Assembly (NCBI RefSeq): GCF_000502835.1
Contig: NZ_AYVL01000002.1
Coordinates: 141,513-205,512 of the forward strand
Origin: Mesorhizobium sp. LSJC280B00
GTDB taxonomy: Bacteria > Pseudomonadota > Alphaproteobacteria > Rhizobiales > Rhizobiaceae
Length of the DNA: 64,000 bases
Direction: 5' to 3'
Position 1 is the stretch's first letter, and every line of letters starts with the position of its first letter. The position numbers and the translations under genes are program-made. Under the pieces are notes generated by a model, which saw only the letters and a list, made by a program, of their open reading frames with translations, searched no databases and was not told where the DNA came from. Shown in pieces: positions 28,930 through 37,488 of this stretch.

Positions 28930-29715
28930 ATGAACGCAAGCCCCGTCGCTGTCAATGCGGGCCTCTCAAACATGATCGACAAAGGCCGGCGTGATCGGCC
29001 AACGCCGGCCAGTGATCCGATTGCCGGAACAAATGACCTGAACGGAACGCCAATGTCGCAGATGCAGAACGTCGAAAAGCAGCTTCGCGAGATGATCCTC
29101 GGGCTCGAGATCGGTCCCGGCGAGCGGCTGACGGAGCGCTGGGTCGAAAGCCGCTTCGGCGCATCGCGCACGCCGGTCAGGGCGGCATTGCTGCGGCTCG
29201 AGACTGAAGGCCTGATCTGCCGCGACGGCCGCGGCTGGACGGTCTCGCCCATCAATCTTGCTGAACTCGAGCAGATCGCCGTCTATCGCGAGGCGGTCGA
29301 GGTCGCGGCACTCAGACTAACTTGCACCTTGCAGGACAGAAGTGCCGTCGAAATCATCGAGGCGATGCTCGATTCTTGCGACGACAAGACGCCGCGCGAG
29401 GAATGGCATCGCGTCGGCAGGGATTTTCATATCGAGCTGGCACGTCTATCCGGCAACGAGTTCCTGTTCAGAGCGGTTCGCGATGCGATGACGCGCCTGT
29501 CGCGCGCCCGCTGGCTCGAGGTTCGCGACGAGGCAGCGCTTGGCCGTGCCTGGGCCGAACACCATGCCATTCTGTCGGCGGTGCGGGCCGGCGATGCCGA
29601 TAGCGCCGCCCGCCTGCTTTCGGCCCATATCATCGGCAGCCGCGACCGGCTGGTGACCTCGCTGCGCAACGACCGGCGCGGCCTGCGCGCCCGGGGATTT
29701 GCGGTCGTCGCTTGA
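28930..29715 (+). CDS. GntR-family regulator, FCD subfamily
   Basis: A 261-residue regulator. The winged HTH occupies about residues 40-105 (EKQLREMILGLEIGPGERLTERWVESRFGASRTPVRAALLRLETEGLI, the GntR pattern), followed by the all-helical FCD ligand-binding domain with EAVEVAALRL, DFHIELARLSGNEFLF and AEHHAILSAVRAGDADSAARLLSAHI. The Asp and three His of the FCD metal site appear present. Start at 28930; an ATG at 29053 (MSQMQNVEKQ) is an alternative that would trim a poorly conserved leader. It likely controls itself and the divergent MFS gene via the palindrome at 28909. Confidence 0.88.
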   Translation: MNASPVAVNAGLSNMIDKGRRDRPTPASDPIAGTNDLNGTPMSQMQNVEKQLREMILGLEIGPGERLTERWVESRFGASRTPVRAALLRLETEGLICRDGRGWTVSPINLAELEQIAVYREAVEVAALRLTCTLQDRSAVEIIEAMLDSCDDKTPREEWHRVGRDFHIELARLSGNEFLFRAVRDAMTRLSRARWLEVRDEAALGRAWAEHHAILSAVRAGDADSAARLLSAHIIGSRDRLVTSLRNDRRGLRARGFAVVA

Positions 29716-29751
29716 GTGAGGATCGGCTGCCATTGATCACGAAAAGAGCAG

Positions 29752-30069
29752 ATGAGCGAAGAATGCTACTTTCGGTCTCGCTTCGCAAATGCCGATGGCG
29801 TAAGAGCAGCGATGGAAAACAACCGATTTGACACACCCGTGACCGTCAAGGGCGCGGCGGGAAGCAATCAGCTCTTGCGTACGGCCCGCGAGGCTTCCGA
29901 CTACCTCCTCAACAATTGGCCCGGCAAGCGCAGCCCCAAGCACCGCGAAGCGTTGCAAGCCTGTCATGATGCGCTGGCCGGCGACAAGCCGGCCATGAAC
30001 GCAAGACGGGCCTTCATTGCCGCCGCTCGTGAAGTGAACGTCTTCGTCAGCGACAAGGCGCCCGCCTGA
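29752..30069 (+). CDS. DUF982 domain protein
   Basis: A small cytoplasmic protein of the DUF982 family, almost confined to Rhizobiales and often present in many copies. The domain begins FDTPVTVKG and has the characteristic ASDYLLNNWPGKRSPKHREA and CHDALAGDKPAMNARRAFIA. The first ATG gives 105 residues; the ATG at 29812 (MENNRFDTPV) gives 85 and matches the domain edge better. Function unknown. Confidence 0.85.
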   Translation: MSEECYFRSRFANADGVRAAMENNRFDTPVTVKGAAGSNQLLRTAREASDYLLNNWPGKRSPKHREALQACHDALAGDKPAMNARRAFIAAAREVNVFVSDKAPA

Positions 30070-30120
30070 GGCATAGCGGGATTTGACCGAGGCGCGGACC
30101 GCCTGACAGGCCGGGCGTCA

Positions 30121-30279
30121 TCACTCGGCCGTTTCGGTTTTGGTTTGGGACTCTCTCTCGCCCTCGGGCTTCGATCGCTCCTTGGCTGCGACCTTGGCAG
30201 CCTGCTTTTCCGCCTTCTTGGCAGCCTTCTGCCGGTCGCGTTCCTTGCGTTCCTGACCGTAGTTCGGTGCTCGTGCCAT
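30121..30279 (-). CDS. Small Lys/Ala-rich protein, conserved in rhizobia
   Basis: A 52-residue, highly charged protein beginning MARAPNYGQERKERDRQ and continuing with alternating KKAEKQAAK blocks likely to form a single amphipathic helix. Proteins starting M-A-R-x-P-N-Y-G-Q-E-R are recurrent hypotheticals in Rhizobiales (recalled knowledge). AAAGGAAACGATATG context gives a fair ribosome-binding site. Function unknown; the basic helix could bind nucleic acid. Confidence 0.7.
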   Translation of the reverse strand: MARAPNYGQERKERDRQKAAKKAEKQAAKVAAKERSKPEGERESQTKTETAE

Positions 30280-30392
30280 ATCGTTTCCTTTCATTGTGCT
30301 TGGCCTTTGCCTAGGAGCATTGGACCGCAAACACAACAGCGCAAGGCACGATCGGGCTCCATATCTCCGCGCAGTCCGGAGAGCCCGGCTTT

Positions 30393-31436
30393 TCAGGCGC
30401 CGTCGCGGTCGAGGACGAGATCGGCCGGACCGAACCGGTCCTTTGCGGTGAACTGCTGGTGCCAGTAGGGATAGAGCACGGGCGGCCTGCTGACCGCATC
30501 GAGGCGTGTGCGCTCCTCATCGCCAAGCACCAGGCTTGCAGCGGCGATATTGTCTTTGAAATGCGCTTCGGTTCGTCCGCCGATCACCAATGAGCTGACG
30601 GCGGGCCGGCCGAGTAGCCAGGCAAGCGCCACCTGCGCTGCCGACACGCCGTGGTTCTTGCCGATATCGATCAGCACGTCGACGATCCGCCACAGCCGGT
30701 CCTCGTCGCGGATCGGCGGTTCCGACCAGCCGCTGAGCTGGCGGGCGGTCGGCTGGTCACGGTGGTATTTGCCGGACAGCAACCCGCCGGCAAGCGGGCT
30801 CCAGACCAGCACGCCGAGCCCCTGGTCGACCGAGATCGGCAACAATTCATACTCGGCCTCGCGCGCTTCCAGCGTGTAGTGGATCTGCTGGGTGACGAAG
30901 CGCGGCTGGTGATGATGATCGCTGATGCCAAGCCCCTTCATCACCTGCCAGCCGGAATAATTGGAACAGCCGACATAGCGGACCTTGCCCTGCGCGACCA
31001 GCGTGTCGAGCGCGGCGATGGTTTCCTCGAGCGGTGTCAGGCCATCCCACTCGTGCAGGAAATAGATGTCGATGACATCCGTCCTGAGCCGCTTAAGGCT
31101 CCTTTCGCATTCGCGGACCAAATGGTAGCGCGACAGGCCTTCATCATTGGGGCCTTTGCCGATCCGCATGCGCGCCTTGGAGGCGATCAACACGTCGCCC
31201 TTGCGCTTGCCGCCGAGCGCCTCGCCGATGATCTCTTCCGACACCCCGTTCGAATAGACGTTGGCGGTGTCGATGACATTGACGCCGGCATCGATGCAAA
31301 GGTCGATCATCCGACGCGCCTCGTCGAGGTCGGTCTTGCCAACCGCCGAAAACGCGCCGCCGCCGCCGAATGTCATGGTGCCCATTGTCAGGGTCGAAAC
31401 CTTCAGCCCGGAACGGCCGAGAGTGCGGTATTCCAT
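30393..31436 (-). CDS. Aldo/keto reductase
   Basis: A 347-residue TIM-barrel NADPH oxidoreductase. The catalytic tetrad is visible: Asp and Tyr in DTANVYSNGVSEE, Lys in LIASKARM, His in YFLHEWDG. VRYVGCSNYSGWQ and LVWSPLAGGLLSGKY are family signatures. Sequence style matches the YajO/general-stress-69 branch. The gene stands alone between the small Lys-rich gene and ppk2, divergent from the latter with a gap of about 280 bases in which I see no further gene. Substrate is unknown. Confidence 0.92.
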   Translation of the reverse strand: MEYRTLGRSGLKVSTLTMGTMTFGGGGAFSAVGKTDLDEARRMIDLCIDAGVNVIDTANVYSNGVSEEIIGEALGGKRKGDVLIASKARMRIGKGPNDEGLSRYHLVRECERSLKRLRTDVIDIYFLHEWDGLTPLEETIAALDTLVAQGKVRYVGCSNYSGWQVMKGLGISDHHHQPRFVTQQIHYTLEAREAEYELLPISVDQGLGVLVWSPLAGGLLSGKYHRDQPTARQLSGWSEPPIRDEDRLWRIVDVLIDIGKNHGVSAAQVALAWLLGRPAVSSLVIGGRTEAHFKDNIAAASLVLGDEERTRLDAVSRPPVLYPYWHQQFTAKDRFGPADLVLDRDGA

Positions 31437-31716
31437 GTCGTATCCTCACGATTTATCGGGAAAGGGCGTTGCAAACGACAGCCCCTCAGTGAACCGGGCA
31501 TTTGTAGGATAATTCGTTCCGCTTGTCGCCCGCCCCGCAGGGCAAGCTCGATCACATCTTGCGGATTGAACGCATAGCCAGCGCAGTAGTGGCTGCAATA
31601 AAACCGTCATTGCCGGCCTATACTAACATCGGTCCAGCGCTTCGATTTCCGGCCGCCGGGCCGGGCGGCAGAGCGCCTGACAGCGGCCGGCAAGGCCTGT
31701 AAGCGGAGCAGCGCAA

Positions 31717-32637
31717 ATGACCGAGATAAAACAGAATTCCCCGGCCAGGGACTGGCTGGAAGCGGAACTCGCCGACACGCTCGACGAAGATCATGAGCTG
31801 GAAATCTCGGAGCCGGTGCTGTCGATGGAGATCGCCAAGATCTACAAGAATGCACATCCGCCATCGATCGACCGCCTGCAGTATTTTCGCGATCTCATCA
31901 CGCTGCAATCCGAATTGATCAAGCTGCAATCCTGGGTCGCCTATCACAAGAAGAAGCTCGTCGTGGTTTTCGAGGGCCGCGACTCGGCGGGCAAGGGTGG
32001 TGTTATCAAGCGCATCACCCAGAGGCTTAATCCGCGCATCTGCCGCGTCGCAGCACTTCCGGCGCCGACCGAGCGCGAGAAGTCGCAATGGTATTTCCAG
32101 CGCTACGTTCCGCATCTGCCGGCCGGCGGCGAGATCGTGCTGTTCGACCGCTCTTGGTACAACCGCTCCGGCGTCGAGCGGGTAATGGGCTTTGCCCAGC
32201 CGGATCAGGTCGAGGAGTTCTTCCGCGACGTTCCGGATTTCGAACGCATGCTGGTCCGCTCAGGCATTACGCTTGTCAAATACTGGTTTTCGATCACTGA
32301 CGAGGAGCAGCAGATGCGCTTTTTGATGCGCATCCATGACCCGATGAAGCAATGGAAACTGTCGCCGATGGACCTCCAGTCGCGCGTGCGCTGGGAGCAG
32401 TACACCAAGGCCAAGGAAGAAACGTTCGCCCGCACCAATATCCCGGAAGCCCCGTGGTTCATCGTCGAGGGCAACGACAAGAAGCGGGCACGGCTGAACT
32501 GCATCGACCATCTCCTCAAGCAGATGCCCTATGAGGAGGTGCCGCACGAAGAGATCACACTGCCGGAGCGCGTCTTCAATCCCGAATACGAGCGCCAGGT
32601 ACTGCCGCGCGAACTGTATGTGCCGGAGAAGTACTGA
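31717..32637 (+). CDS. ppk2: Polyphosphate kinase 2, class I
   Basis: Transfers phosphate between polyphosphate and nucleotides, usually making GTP or ATP from the diphosphates. The 306-residue single-domain protein has Walker A FEGRDSAGKGGVIKRIT, the lid-region sequence REKSQWYFQRYVPHLPAGGE and Walker B LFDRSWYNRSGVERVMGF. The acidic N-terminal 70 residues are usual for the family. One-domain size indicates class I (NDP-phosphorylating). A strong hairpin (32653-32677) follows before the convergent reductase gene. Confidence 0.93.
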   Translation: MTEIKQNSPARDWLEAELADTLDEDHELEISEPVLSMEIAKIYKNAHPPSIDRLQYFRDLITLQSELIKLQSWVAYHKKKLVVVFEGRDSAGKGGVIKRITQRLNPRICRVAALPAPTEREKSQWYFQRYVPHLPAGGEIVLFDRSWYNRSGVERVMGFAQPDQVEEFFRDVPDFERMLVRSGITLVKYWFSITDEEQQMRFLMRIHDPMKQWKLSPMDLQSRVRWEQYTKAKEETFARTNIPEAPWFIVEGNDKKRARLNCIDHLLKQMPYEEVPHEEITLPERVFNPEYERQVLPRELYVPEKY

Positions 32638-32652
32638 CTAAAGCGGCGAGGA

Positions 32653-32677
32653 GGGCGCCGCCTCCATGGCGGCGCCC
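32653..32677. terminator. GC-rich hairpin between convergent genes
   Basis: GGGCGCCGCC, five-base loop TCCAT, GGCGGCGCCC: a perfect 10-bp stem located between the ppk2 stop and the convergent reductase stop. There is no T-tract, so termination by this hairpin alone is uncertain. Confidence 0.55.
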
Positions 32678-32686
32678 TGCAACAAG

Positions 32687-33334
32687 CTAGGTGCGCTCGA
32701 TGATGACATGCGTGGCCTTCGGCGTCGCGACCTGCTCGCTGCAGCGATAGCCGAGCTTGGGCATGTCGATGCCGGCAAAAAGGCTCTCGCCGGCGCCTAG
32801 CAGGACCGGTGAGATCGCCAGATGCATTTCGTCGATGAGCTTTTCCTTGAGATATTGCCGGATCGCAGAAACGCCACCGCCCAGCCGTACATCCTTGCCG
32901 TCAGCCACTGCTTTCGCCTTCTCCAGCGCTGAGTGGATGCCGTCGGTCACGAAATAGAAGGTCGTGCCGCCCTCCATGACAATGGGATCACGCGCATGGT
33001 GCGTGAGCACGAAGACCGGCACGTGGTAGGGTGGGTTGTCACCCCACCAGCCTTTCCAGCTGTCATCCGGCCATTCGCCGCGGATCGGCCCAAACATGTT
33101 GCGGCCGAGGATCCATGCGCCGACATTTTCGAAGCTGCGTGCCGCGAACGCCTCGTCAGTGTCCGTGGTCCCGCCATCCTTGCCGAGGACCATCTTGCGG
33201 AAGGTGCGGGTGCCGAACATCCATTCGTGCAGGGCTTCCCCGCCAACACCCAGCGGGTTCTTCAGGTCTTGGTCGGGACCGGCGCCGAAGCCGTCGATCG
33301 ACAAGGTGAAAGCGCTGACGCGAAGTTTGGACAT
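32687..33334 (-). CDS. Dihydrofolate reductase-family (RibD C-terminal-like) protein
   Basis: A 215-residue protein of the DHFR-like RibD_C family, often annotated YwjB/YyaP-type deaminase-reductase. It starts SKLRVSAFTLSIDGFGAG (typical strand 1) and includes AWILGRNMFGPIRGEW, VPVFVLTHHARDP, DVRLGGGVSAIRQYL and a C-terminal SPVLLGAGESLFAG. These give an NADPH-binding Rossmann-like fold; the physiological substrate is unknown. The start at 33334 (MSKLRV) follows AGGAGGCTCTC; the frame begins seven codons earlier. Confidence 0.88.
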   Translation of the reverse strand: MSKLRVSAFTLSIDGFGAGPDQDLKNPLGVGGEALHEWMFGTRTFRKMVLGKDGGTTDTDEAFAARSFENVGAWILGRNMFGPIRGEWPDDSWKGWWGDNPPYHVPVFVLTHHARDPIVMEGGTTFYFVTDGIHSALEKAKAVADGKDVRLGGGVSAIRQYLKEKLIDEMHLAISPVLLGAGESLFAGIDMPKLGYRCSEQVATPKATHVIIERT

Positions 33335-33474
33335 GAGAGCCTCCTCGATAACCAATTGTGAGATGCAAGCAGTTATCGGGGTAGCTTAACTGATTGCATT
33401 TTGCAAGCGGTATTTTGAATCGCCGGCGGGGCAGTCGCTTCCAAATCATGTTGGAATAACCAATCTCAATGTCG

Positions 33475-33650
33475 GCGCCGCCCGTCATCCGCCTGCCGGC
33501 AGCTTCTCCCTGTATAGTGACGGGGAGAAGGGGCTGGCCGCAACGTCGATGTTTTTGCAACGCTGGAGATTGGTGAAATCTTTTACGAACGCGTCTTTCT
33601 CCCTGCCACTTTACGGGGAGAAATGCCCGGCAGGGCAACGAGGGGCAGCG
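33475..33650. repeat. Palindromic intergenic element (MITE/RIME-like)
   Basis: Ends are imperfect inverted repeats. The left end runs CCGTCATCCGCCTGCCGGCA then CTTCTCCC...GGGGAGAAG; the right end runs TTCTCCC...GGGGAGAAATGCCCGGCAGGGCAACGAGGGGCAG. It fills most of the roughly 400-base gap between the reductase gene and hemB. No coding sequence inside is supported. Confidence 0.75.
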
Positions 33651-33734
33651 TAAACTTGAAGCGATGTCCTGCGGCGTTCCATGTCGCGCTTTGGACGAAC
33701 GAACACTACTCGATGCAGACGCTACAAAGGCGCA

Positions 33735-34766
33735 TCACCCCTTGAGCATCGCCGCCACTTCGGGCGCAAAGTAGGTGAGAATCCCGTCGCAGCCGGCGCG
33801 CTTGAAGGCGAGCAGCGATTCCAGCATCGCCTTTTCGCCATCGATCCAGCCATTGGCGGCGGCGGCCTTGATCATCGAATATTCGCCCGAGACCTGATAG
33901 GCGAAGGTCGGCATCTGCAACTCGTCCTTCAGCCGCCGGATGATGTCGAGATAGGGCAGGCCGGGCTTGACCATCAGCATGTCGGCGCCCTCGGCGAGAT
34001 CCTGCTCGGCCTCGCGCACCGCTTCGTCGGAATTGGCGTGGTCGATGTAATAGGTCTTCTTGTCGCCCTTGAGCAGGCCGGCGGTGCCGACCGCCTCACG
34101 ATAGGGGCCGTAAAAGGCGGATGCGAACTTGGTCGCATAGGACATGATCGCCACATCCTGAAATCCATTGGCGTCGAGCGCATCGCGGATGGCACCGATC
34201 CGGCCGTCCATCATGTCCGAGGGGGCAATGATGTCGGCCCCCGCCGCCGCCTGGATGACTGCCGCCGCCGTCACCTGCTCCACCGTTTCATCATTGACGA
34301 TAATGCCCTCGCGCAAGATGCCGTCATGGCCATGGGAGGTGAAAGGGTCAAGCGCGGCGTCGGTGATGATGCCGATCTCCGGCACCGCGTGCTTGATGGC
34401 GCGGGTGGCACGGTTGATGATGTTTTCCGGATCGAGGATATGCGAACCGGTCTGATCGCGCAGGCCGAGCTCCACATTGGGGAAAGTGGCGATCGCCGGA
34501 ATACCAAGCTTGGCCGCGCGCTCAGCCTCCTTGACGGCGAGGTCTAGCGACAGGCGGAACACGCCGGGCATGGCGACGATCGGTTCGCGCACTTGTCTGC
34601 CGTCGACGACGAAGATCGGCCAGATCAGATCGTCGACCGACAGCCGGTTCTCCTGGACAAGGCGGCGCGACCAATCGGCCTTGCGCATGCGCCGCAGCCG
34701 CCGGCTGCCGGTGATCTCGTCGACGCTGCGCGCGCCGGCAGGCTTTGCAGGGGTGAATTTGTTCAT
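33735..34766 (-). CDS. hemB: Delta-aminolevulinic acid dehydratase (porphobilinogen synthase), Mg-type
   Basis: Condenses two aminolevulinates to porphobilinogen in heme and cobalamin synthesis. The 343-residue protein has the Schiff-base lysine region MVKPGLPYLDIIRRLK and ATKFASAFYGPYREA, and the active-site loop DAALDPFTSHGHDGIL. In zinc enzymes this loop carries Cys residues; here they are Ala/Asp, the aspartate-rich form characterised in Bradyrhizobium and plants as magnesium-dependent. N-terminal RRLRRMRKADWSRRLV is normal. The start at 34766 begins MNKFTPAKPAG. A DUF2066 gene lies upstream on the same strand. Confidence 0.95.
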   Translation of the reverse strand: MNKFTPAKPAGARSVDEITGSRRLRRMRKADWSRRLVQENRLSVDDLIWPIFVVDGRQVREPIVAMPGVFRLSLDLAVKEAERAAKLGIPAIATFPNVELGLRDQTGSHILDPENIINRATRAIKHAVPEIGIITDAALDPFTSHGHDGILREGIIVNDETVEQVTAAAVIQAAAGADIIAPSDMMDGRIGAIRDALDANGFQDVAIMSYATKFASAFYGPYREAVGTAGLLKGDKKTYYIDHANSDEAVREAEQDLAEGADMLMVKPGLPYLDIIRRLKDELQMPTFAYQVSGEYSMIKAAAANGWIDGEKAMLESLLAFKRAGCDGILTYFAPEVAAMLKG

Positions 34767-34853
34767 CGCAAAAACTCCGGATCGGGCGGCTTTTACCACG
34801 AGCTTTCGCTGCTGACCAATGCGACACGATTGTGCCAGCGGTCCTGTCGGGCG

Positions 34854-35678
34854 CTATTCTGGTTGCCCATTGCCCGATAGGATCTGCGCAGCACCCCGCA
34901 TGGCGACGCGGAATGCCTCGTCGAAGCTGACGCCGCGCACTTGCCAATTGTAGCTCTTGCCATTCAAGGCAAGCCGCCAGTCGGCTATCCAGCCCAGTTC
35001 CTTGTCGCTCCAGACGATACTGCCGGCGAGCGCCTGGTCGGCTCCGGCCTTCCTGGCAAGCTGGTCCAGCGTCGTGATATCGGCATGGCGCAGGGCCTGG
35101 TCGTTAAGCTTTGAGGCCGATAGCAGCGACGCTTCGGGAAACACAATCCGCATGACCAGCGGACCGGTGGCGTTGACGAACGATTCGCGCATCGCCGCCC
35201 CGCGCTCATCGTCGGCGGTCAGCACGAACTGCCTTGTGCCTTGCTCCGCCGCCAGGAAAATTACCAGGCGTGGCCGCTCGCCAAGCCATGGTTTGCTGCC
35301 GAGCGTGGCAAGCACCGGATCGATAACGTCAGGCCTGTACAGACAAGTGAGATCGTGCGGCCGGTCATGGGTGCCCTGTTCGTCATGGACCGGAATGCCT
35401 TCGAGACGGTCGCGATAGCGGAATTCGGCAACGAAGCTGCCGGCCTTGTCGCGCAGCGCCGCCATCTCAGTTCTCTTCGGCAGCCGCTGATCGCCGGACA
35501 CACGAACCAGCACCGCATCGAGGCAGGCCTTGAAACCGATCTGCCTGTTGACCTCGCCCTGGCCGGTGACGATGGTCTGCGATTGATAGAGCTCGTCGAC
35601 GGTTCCGGCCGATACGGGAGGAGCGTTCGCAGCGATCAGGCCGACCACCACAACAGCAAGGCGCGGCAACCAAGGCAT
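34854..35678 (-). CDS. DUF2066 periplasmic protein
   Basis: A 274-residue exported protein. Signal peptide LAVVVVGLIAANAPPVSAG (cleavage about residue 25). The mature portion has the DUF2066 pattern: YQSQTIVTGQGEVNRQIGFKACLDAVLVRVSGDQRL, then RPRLVIFLAAEQGTRQFVLTADDERG and a C-terminal VRGVSFDEAFRVAMRGAAQIL. Function unknown; members occur across proteobacteria. The gap to hemB is about 90 bases, so co-transcription is plausible. Confidence 0.85.
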   Translation of the reverse strand: MPWLPRLAVVVVGLIAANAPPVSAGTVDELYQSQTIVTGQGEVNRQIGFKACLDAVLVRVSGDQRLPKRTEMAALRDKAGSFVAEFRYRDRLEGIPVHDEQGTHDRPHDLTCLYRPDVIDPVLATLGSKPWLGERPRLVIFLAAEQGTRQFVLTADDERGAAMRESFVNATGPLVMRIVFPEASLLSASKLNDQALRHADITTLDQLARKAGADQALAGSIVWSDKELGWIADWRLALNGKSYNWQVRGVSFDEAFRVAMRGAAQILSGNGQPE

Positions 35679-35823
35679 GGTTCAACCTTCCGGTTCAAAG
35701 CGCCAGCATTAGCACTGGGTGACGCCGACGACCATGCAGCGGATTGGGCGCCGCCATTGACGCGGCCATGCGCCACGCTTTAGCACTTCACTCCCGGCGG
35801 GCGCGGGGAGGGATTCTCTGGCG

Positions 35824-36867
35824 ATGGATTTTGGCGGAGGCGACGAGATTCGCTTCGAAAGATTGGGCAGGGCCGGCGTCGTCACGCTGACGCGGCCGCA
35901 GGCGCTCAATGCCGTAACCCACCGCATGGTCAAGGCGCTGGACAAGGCGCTGCGCAGTTGGGAGCGCGACGACGGCGTCGACGTTGTCGTCGTCAAGGCC
36001 GAGGGCAGGGCATTTTCGGCGGGCGGCGACATCCTCCACATCTACGAAGCCGGCCGCGCAGGAAGGCCTCCGGTCGATTTCTTCGCCGATGAATACCGGC
36101 TGAATGCCCGCATCGCCCGCTTCAAGAAACCCTATGTCGCGGTGATCGACGGCATCGTCATGGGCGGCGGCGTAGGTATCTCCTTCCATGGCTCGCAGCG
36201 AGTGCTGACCGAGAACGCCCAGTTTGCCATGCCCGAGGTCGGCATCGGCTTTTTCCCGGATGTCGGCGCCAGCCATCTGTTGCCGGATCTCGGCGGCAGC
36301 TTCGGCATGTATCTGGCGCTGACCGGCAACCGCATCCGCTATGGCGATGCTTTGTGGTCGGGCCTCGCCACCCATACGATCAAGGCGGAGGGCCAGGCCG
36401 GCTTCCTCGACCGTCTGGCGGAAAGCGGCGACCCGGAATCGGTGCTGCGCGGCTGCTTCGTCCCGGCCAGGCGCGAGACCGACAGGCCGACGCTGGAAGC
36501 CATCGCCCGGCATTTCGCGCAGCCGTCGCTGGCCGATATCGTCGCTAGCCTGGAGCGGGCAGCCGCTGCCGACGAGTTCGCGGCAAAGACGCTGGCCACC
36601 ATCCGCACACGTTCACCGACCAGCTTGCATGTTGCATGGCGCCAGATCAGCGCCGGGCAGACGTTGTCGATGGACGAGTGCATGAAAATGGAGTTCCGTA
36701 TCCTCAACCGCATGCTTGCCGGGCACGACTTCTATGAAGGTATCCGCGCCGCCATCATCGATAAAGGCTCGACGCCGCAATGGCGGCCGGCAGGCATCGA
36801 TGACGTCAGCGCCGCCAACGTCGACGCCTATTTCGCACCGCTCGGCGAACGGGAACTGAAGCTGTGA
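35824..36867 (+). CDS. Enoyl-CoA hydratase/isomerase, 3-hydroxyisobutyryl-CoA hydrolase type
   Basis: A 347-residue crotonase-fold enzyme of the HIBCH subgroup, which hydrolyses 3-hydroxyisobutyryl-CoA in valine breakdown. Supporting residues: oxyanion-hole GRAFSAGGDI, GIVMGGGVGISFHGSQRV, the catalytic Glu and Asp region FAMPEVGIGFFPDVGASHLL, and a long C-terminal extension with TSLHVAWRQISAGQ and ECMKMEFRI typical of ECH_2/HIBCH. The downstream DUF6163 gene begins within its stop (GTGA), so the pair is translationally coupled. Confidence 0.88.
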   Translation: MDFGGGDEIRFERLGRAGVVTLTRPQALNAVTHRMVKALDKALRSWERDDGVDVVVVKAEGRAFSAGGDILHIYEAGRAGRPPVDFFADEYRLNARIARFKKPYVAVIDGIVMGGGVGISFHGSQRVLTENAQFAMPEVGIGFFPDVGASHLLPDLGGSFGMYLALTGNRIRYGDALWSGLATHTIKAEGQAGFLDRLAESGDPESVLRGCFVPARRETDRPTLEAIARHFAQPSLADIVASLERAAAADEFAAKTLATIRTRSPTSLHVAWRQISAGQTLSMDECMKMEFRILNRMLAGHDFYEGIRAAIIDKGSTPQWRPAGIDDVSAANVDAYFAPLGERELKL

Positions 36868-37286
36868 GCGAGGTCGCCTCGAGACGCGTGGTGCTGCAGC
36901 CCTCGACGATCGAGGTCATCTTCGCCTGGTTCCAGCGCGTCATCGCCGGCTACTGTCTGCTGTTCGGCATCTTGTACTGGATCCGGCTGATCGGCTTTTA
37001 CCCCGGCCCGTTGTGGCGCTTCGACCTGATGCCGGTGCACTGGCAGGTGGCGGCGGTGGTGCTGGCGGTGTTTTTTCCGTTCGCTGCCGCCGGCCTCTGG
37101 ATGCTGGCGTCCTGGGGGCCGGTGATCTGGTTCATCTGCGCGGTGACCGAGTGCGTCATGTATGCCGGCTTCCCCGAGCTGTTCGGCCACCGGCCGCTGA
37201 TCGTCGCCTCGCACCTTGCGGTGGCGCTGCTCTACATAGTGTTCCGCGTGGTGATCTGGATCCAGAAGCGGCAACCCCGGCGATAG
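36864..37286 (+). CDS. DUF6163 membrane protein
   Basis: A 140-residue protein with four predicted helices (VIAGYCLLFGILYWIRLIGF, WQVAAVVLAVFFPFAAAGLW, VIWFICAVTECVMYAGF, SHLAVALLYIVFRVVIWI). Proteins of this type are conserved in Rhizobiales next to the ldtR regulator. GTG start at 36864 overlaps the preceding stop. Function unknown. Confidence 0.8.
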   Translation: MSEVASRRVVLQPSTIEVIFAWFQRVIAGYCLLFGILYWIRLIGFYPGPLWRFDLMPVHWQVAAVVLAVFFPFAAAGLWMLASWGPVIWFICAVTECVMYAGFPELFGHRPLIVASHLAVALLYIVFRVVIWIQKRQPRR

Positions 37287-37303
37287 CAATTCCGGCCAGG
37301 ATC

Positions 37304-37325
37304 GTTGGCTAAATCTTTAGGTTAA
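37304..37325. promoter_or_regulatory. Candidate LdtR site upstream of ldtR
   Basis: GTTGGCTAAATCTTTAGG, an AT-rich block. Its first nine bases GTTGGCTAA recur only upstream of ldtP (38257-38265) among the promoter regions I read. Suggested as an LdtR autoregulatory site by shared occurrence. Confidence 0.4.
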
Positions 37326-37488
37326 TTATCCTTGCTCGGGTGACCGTCCGTTAAGCCTCTTTCGAAACCCCTTACCGGTAAGCTCTTGTTAGCCTTGGCG
37401 TTTAAGTCGAATTTTATGAGTATTCGATAGTGTCGCGATCAAGGTGAAGAACAAAAAATCACCGGGCGACAAACGAGAGGCAAAGACA

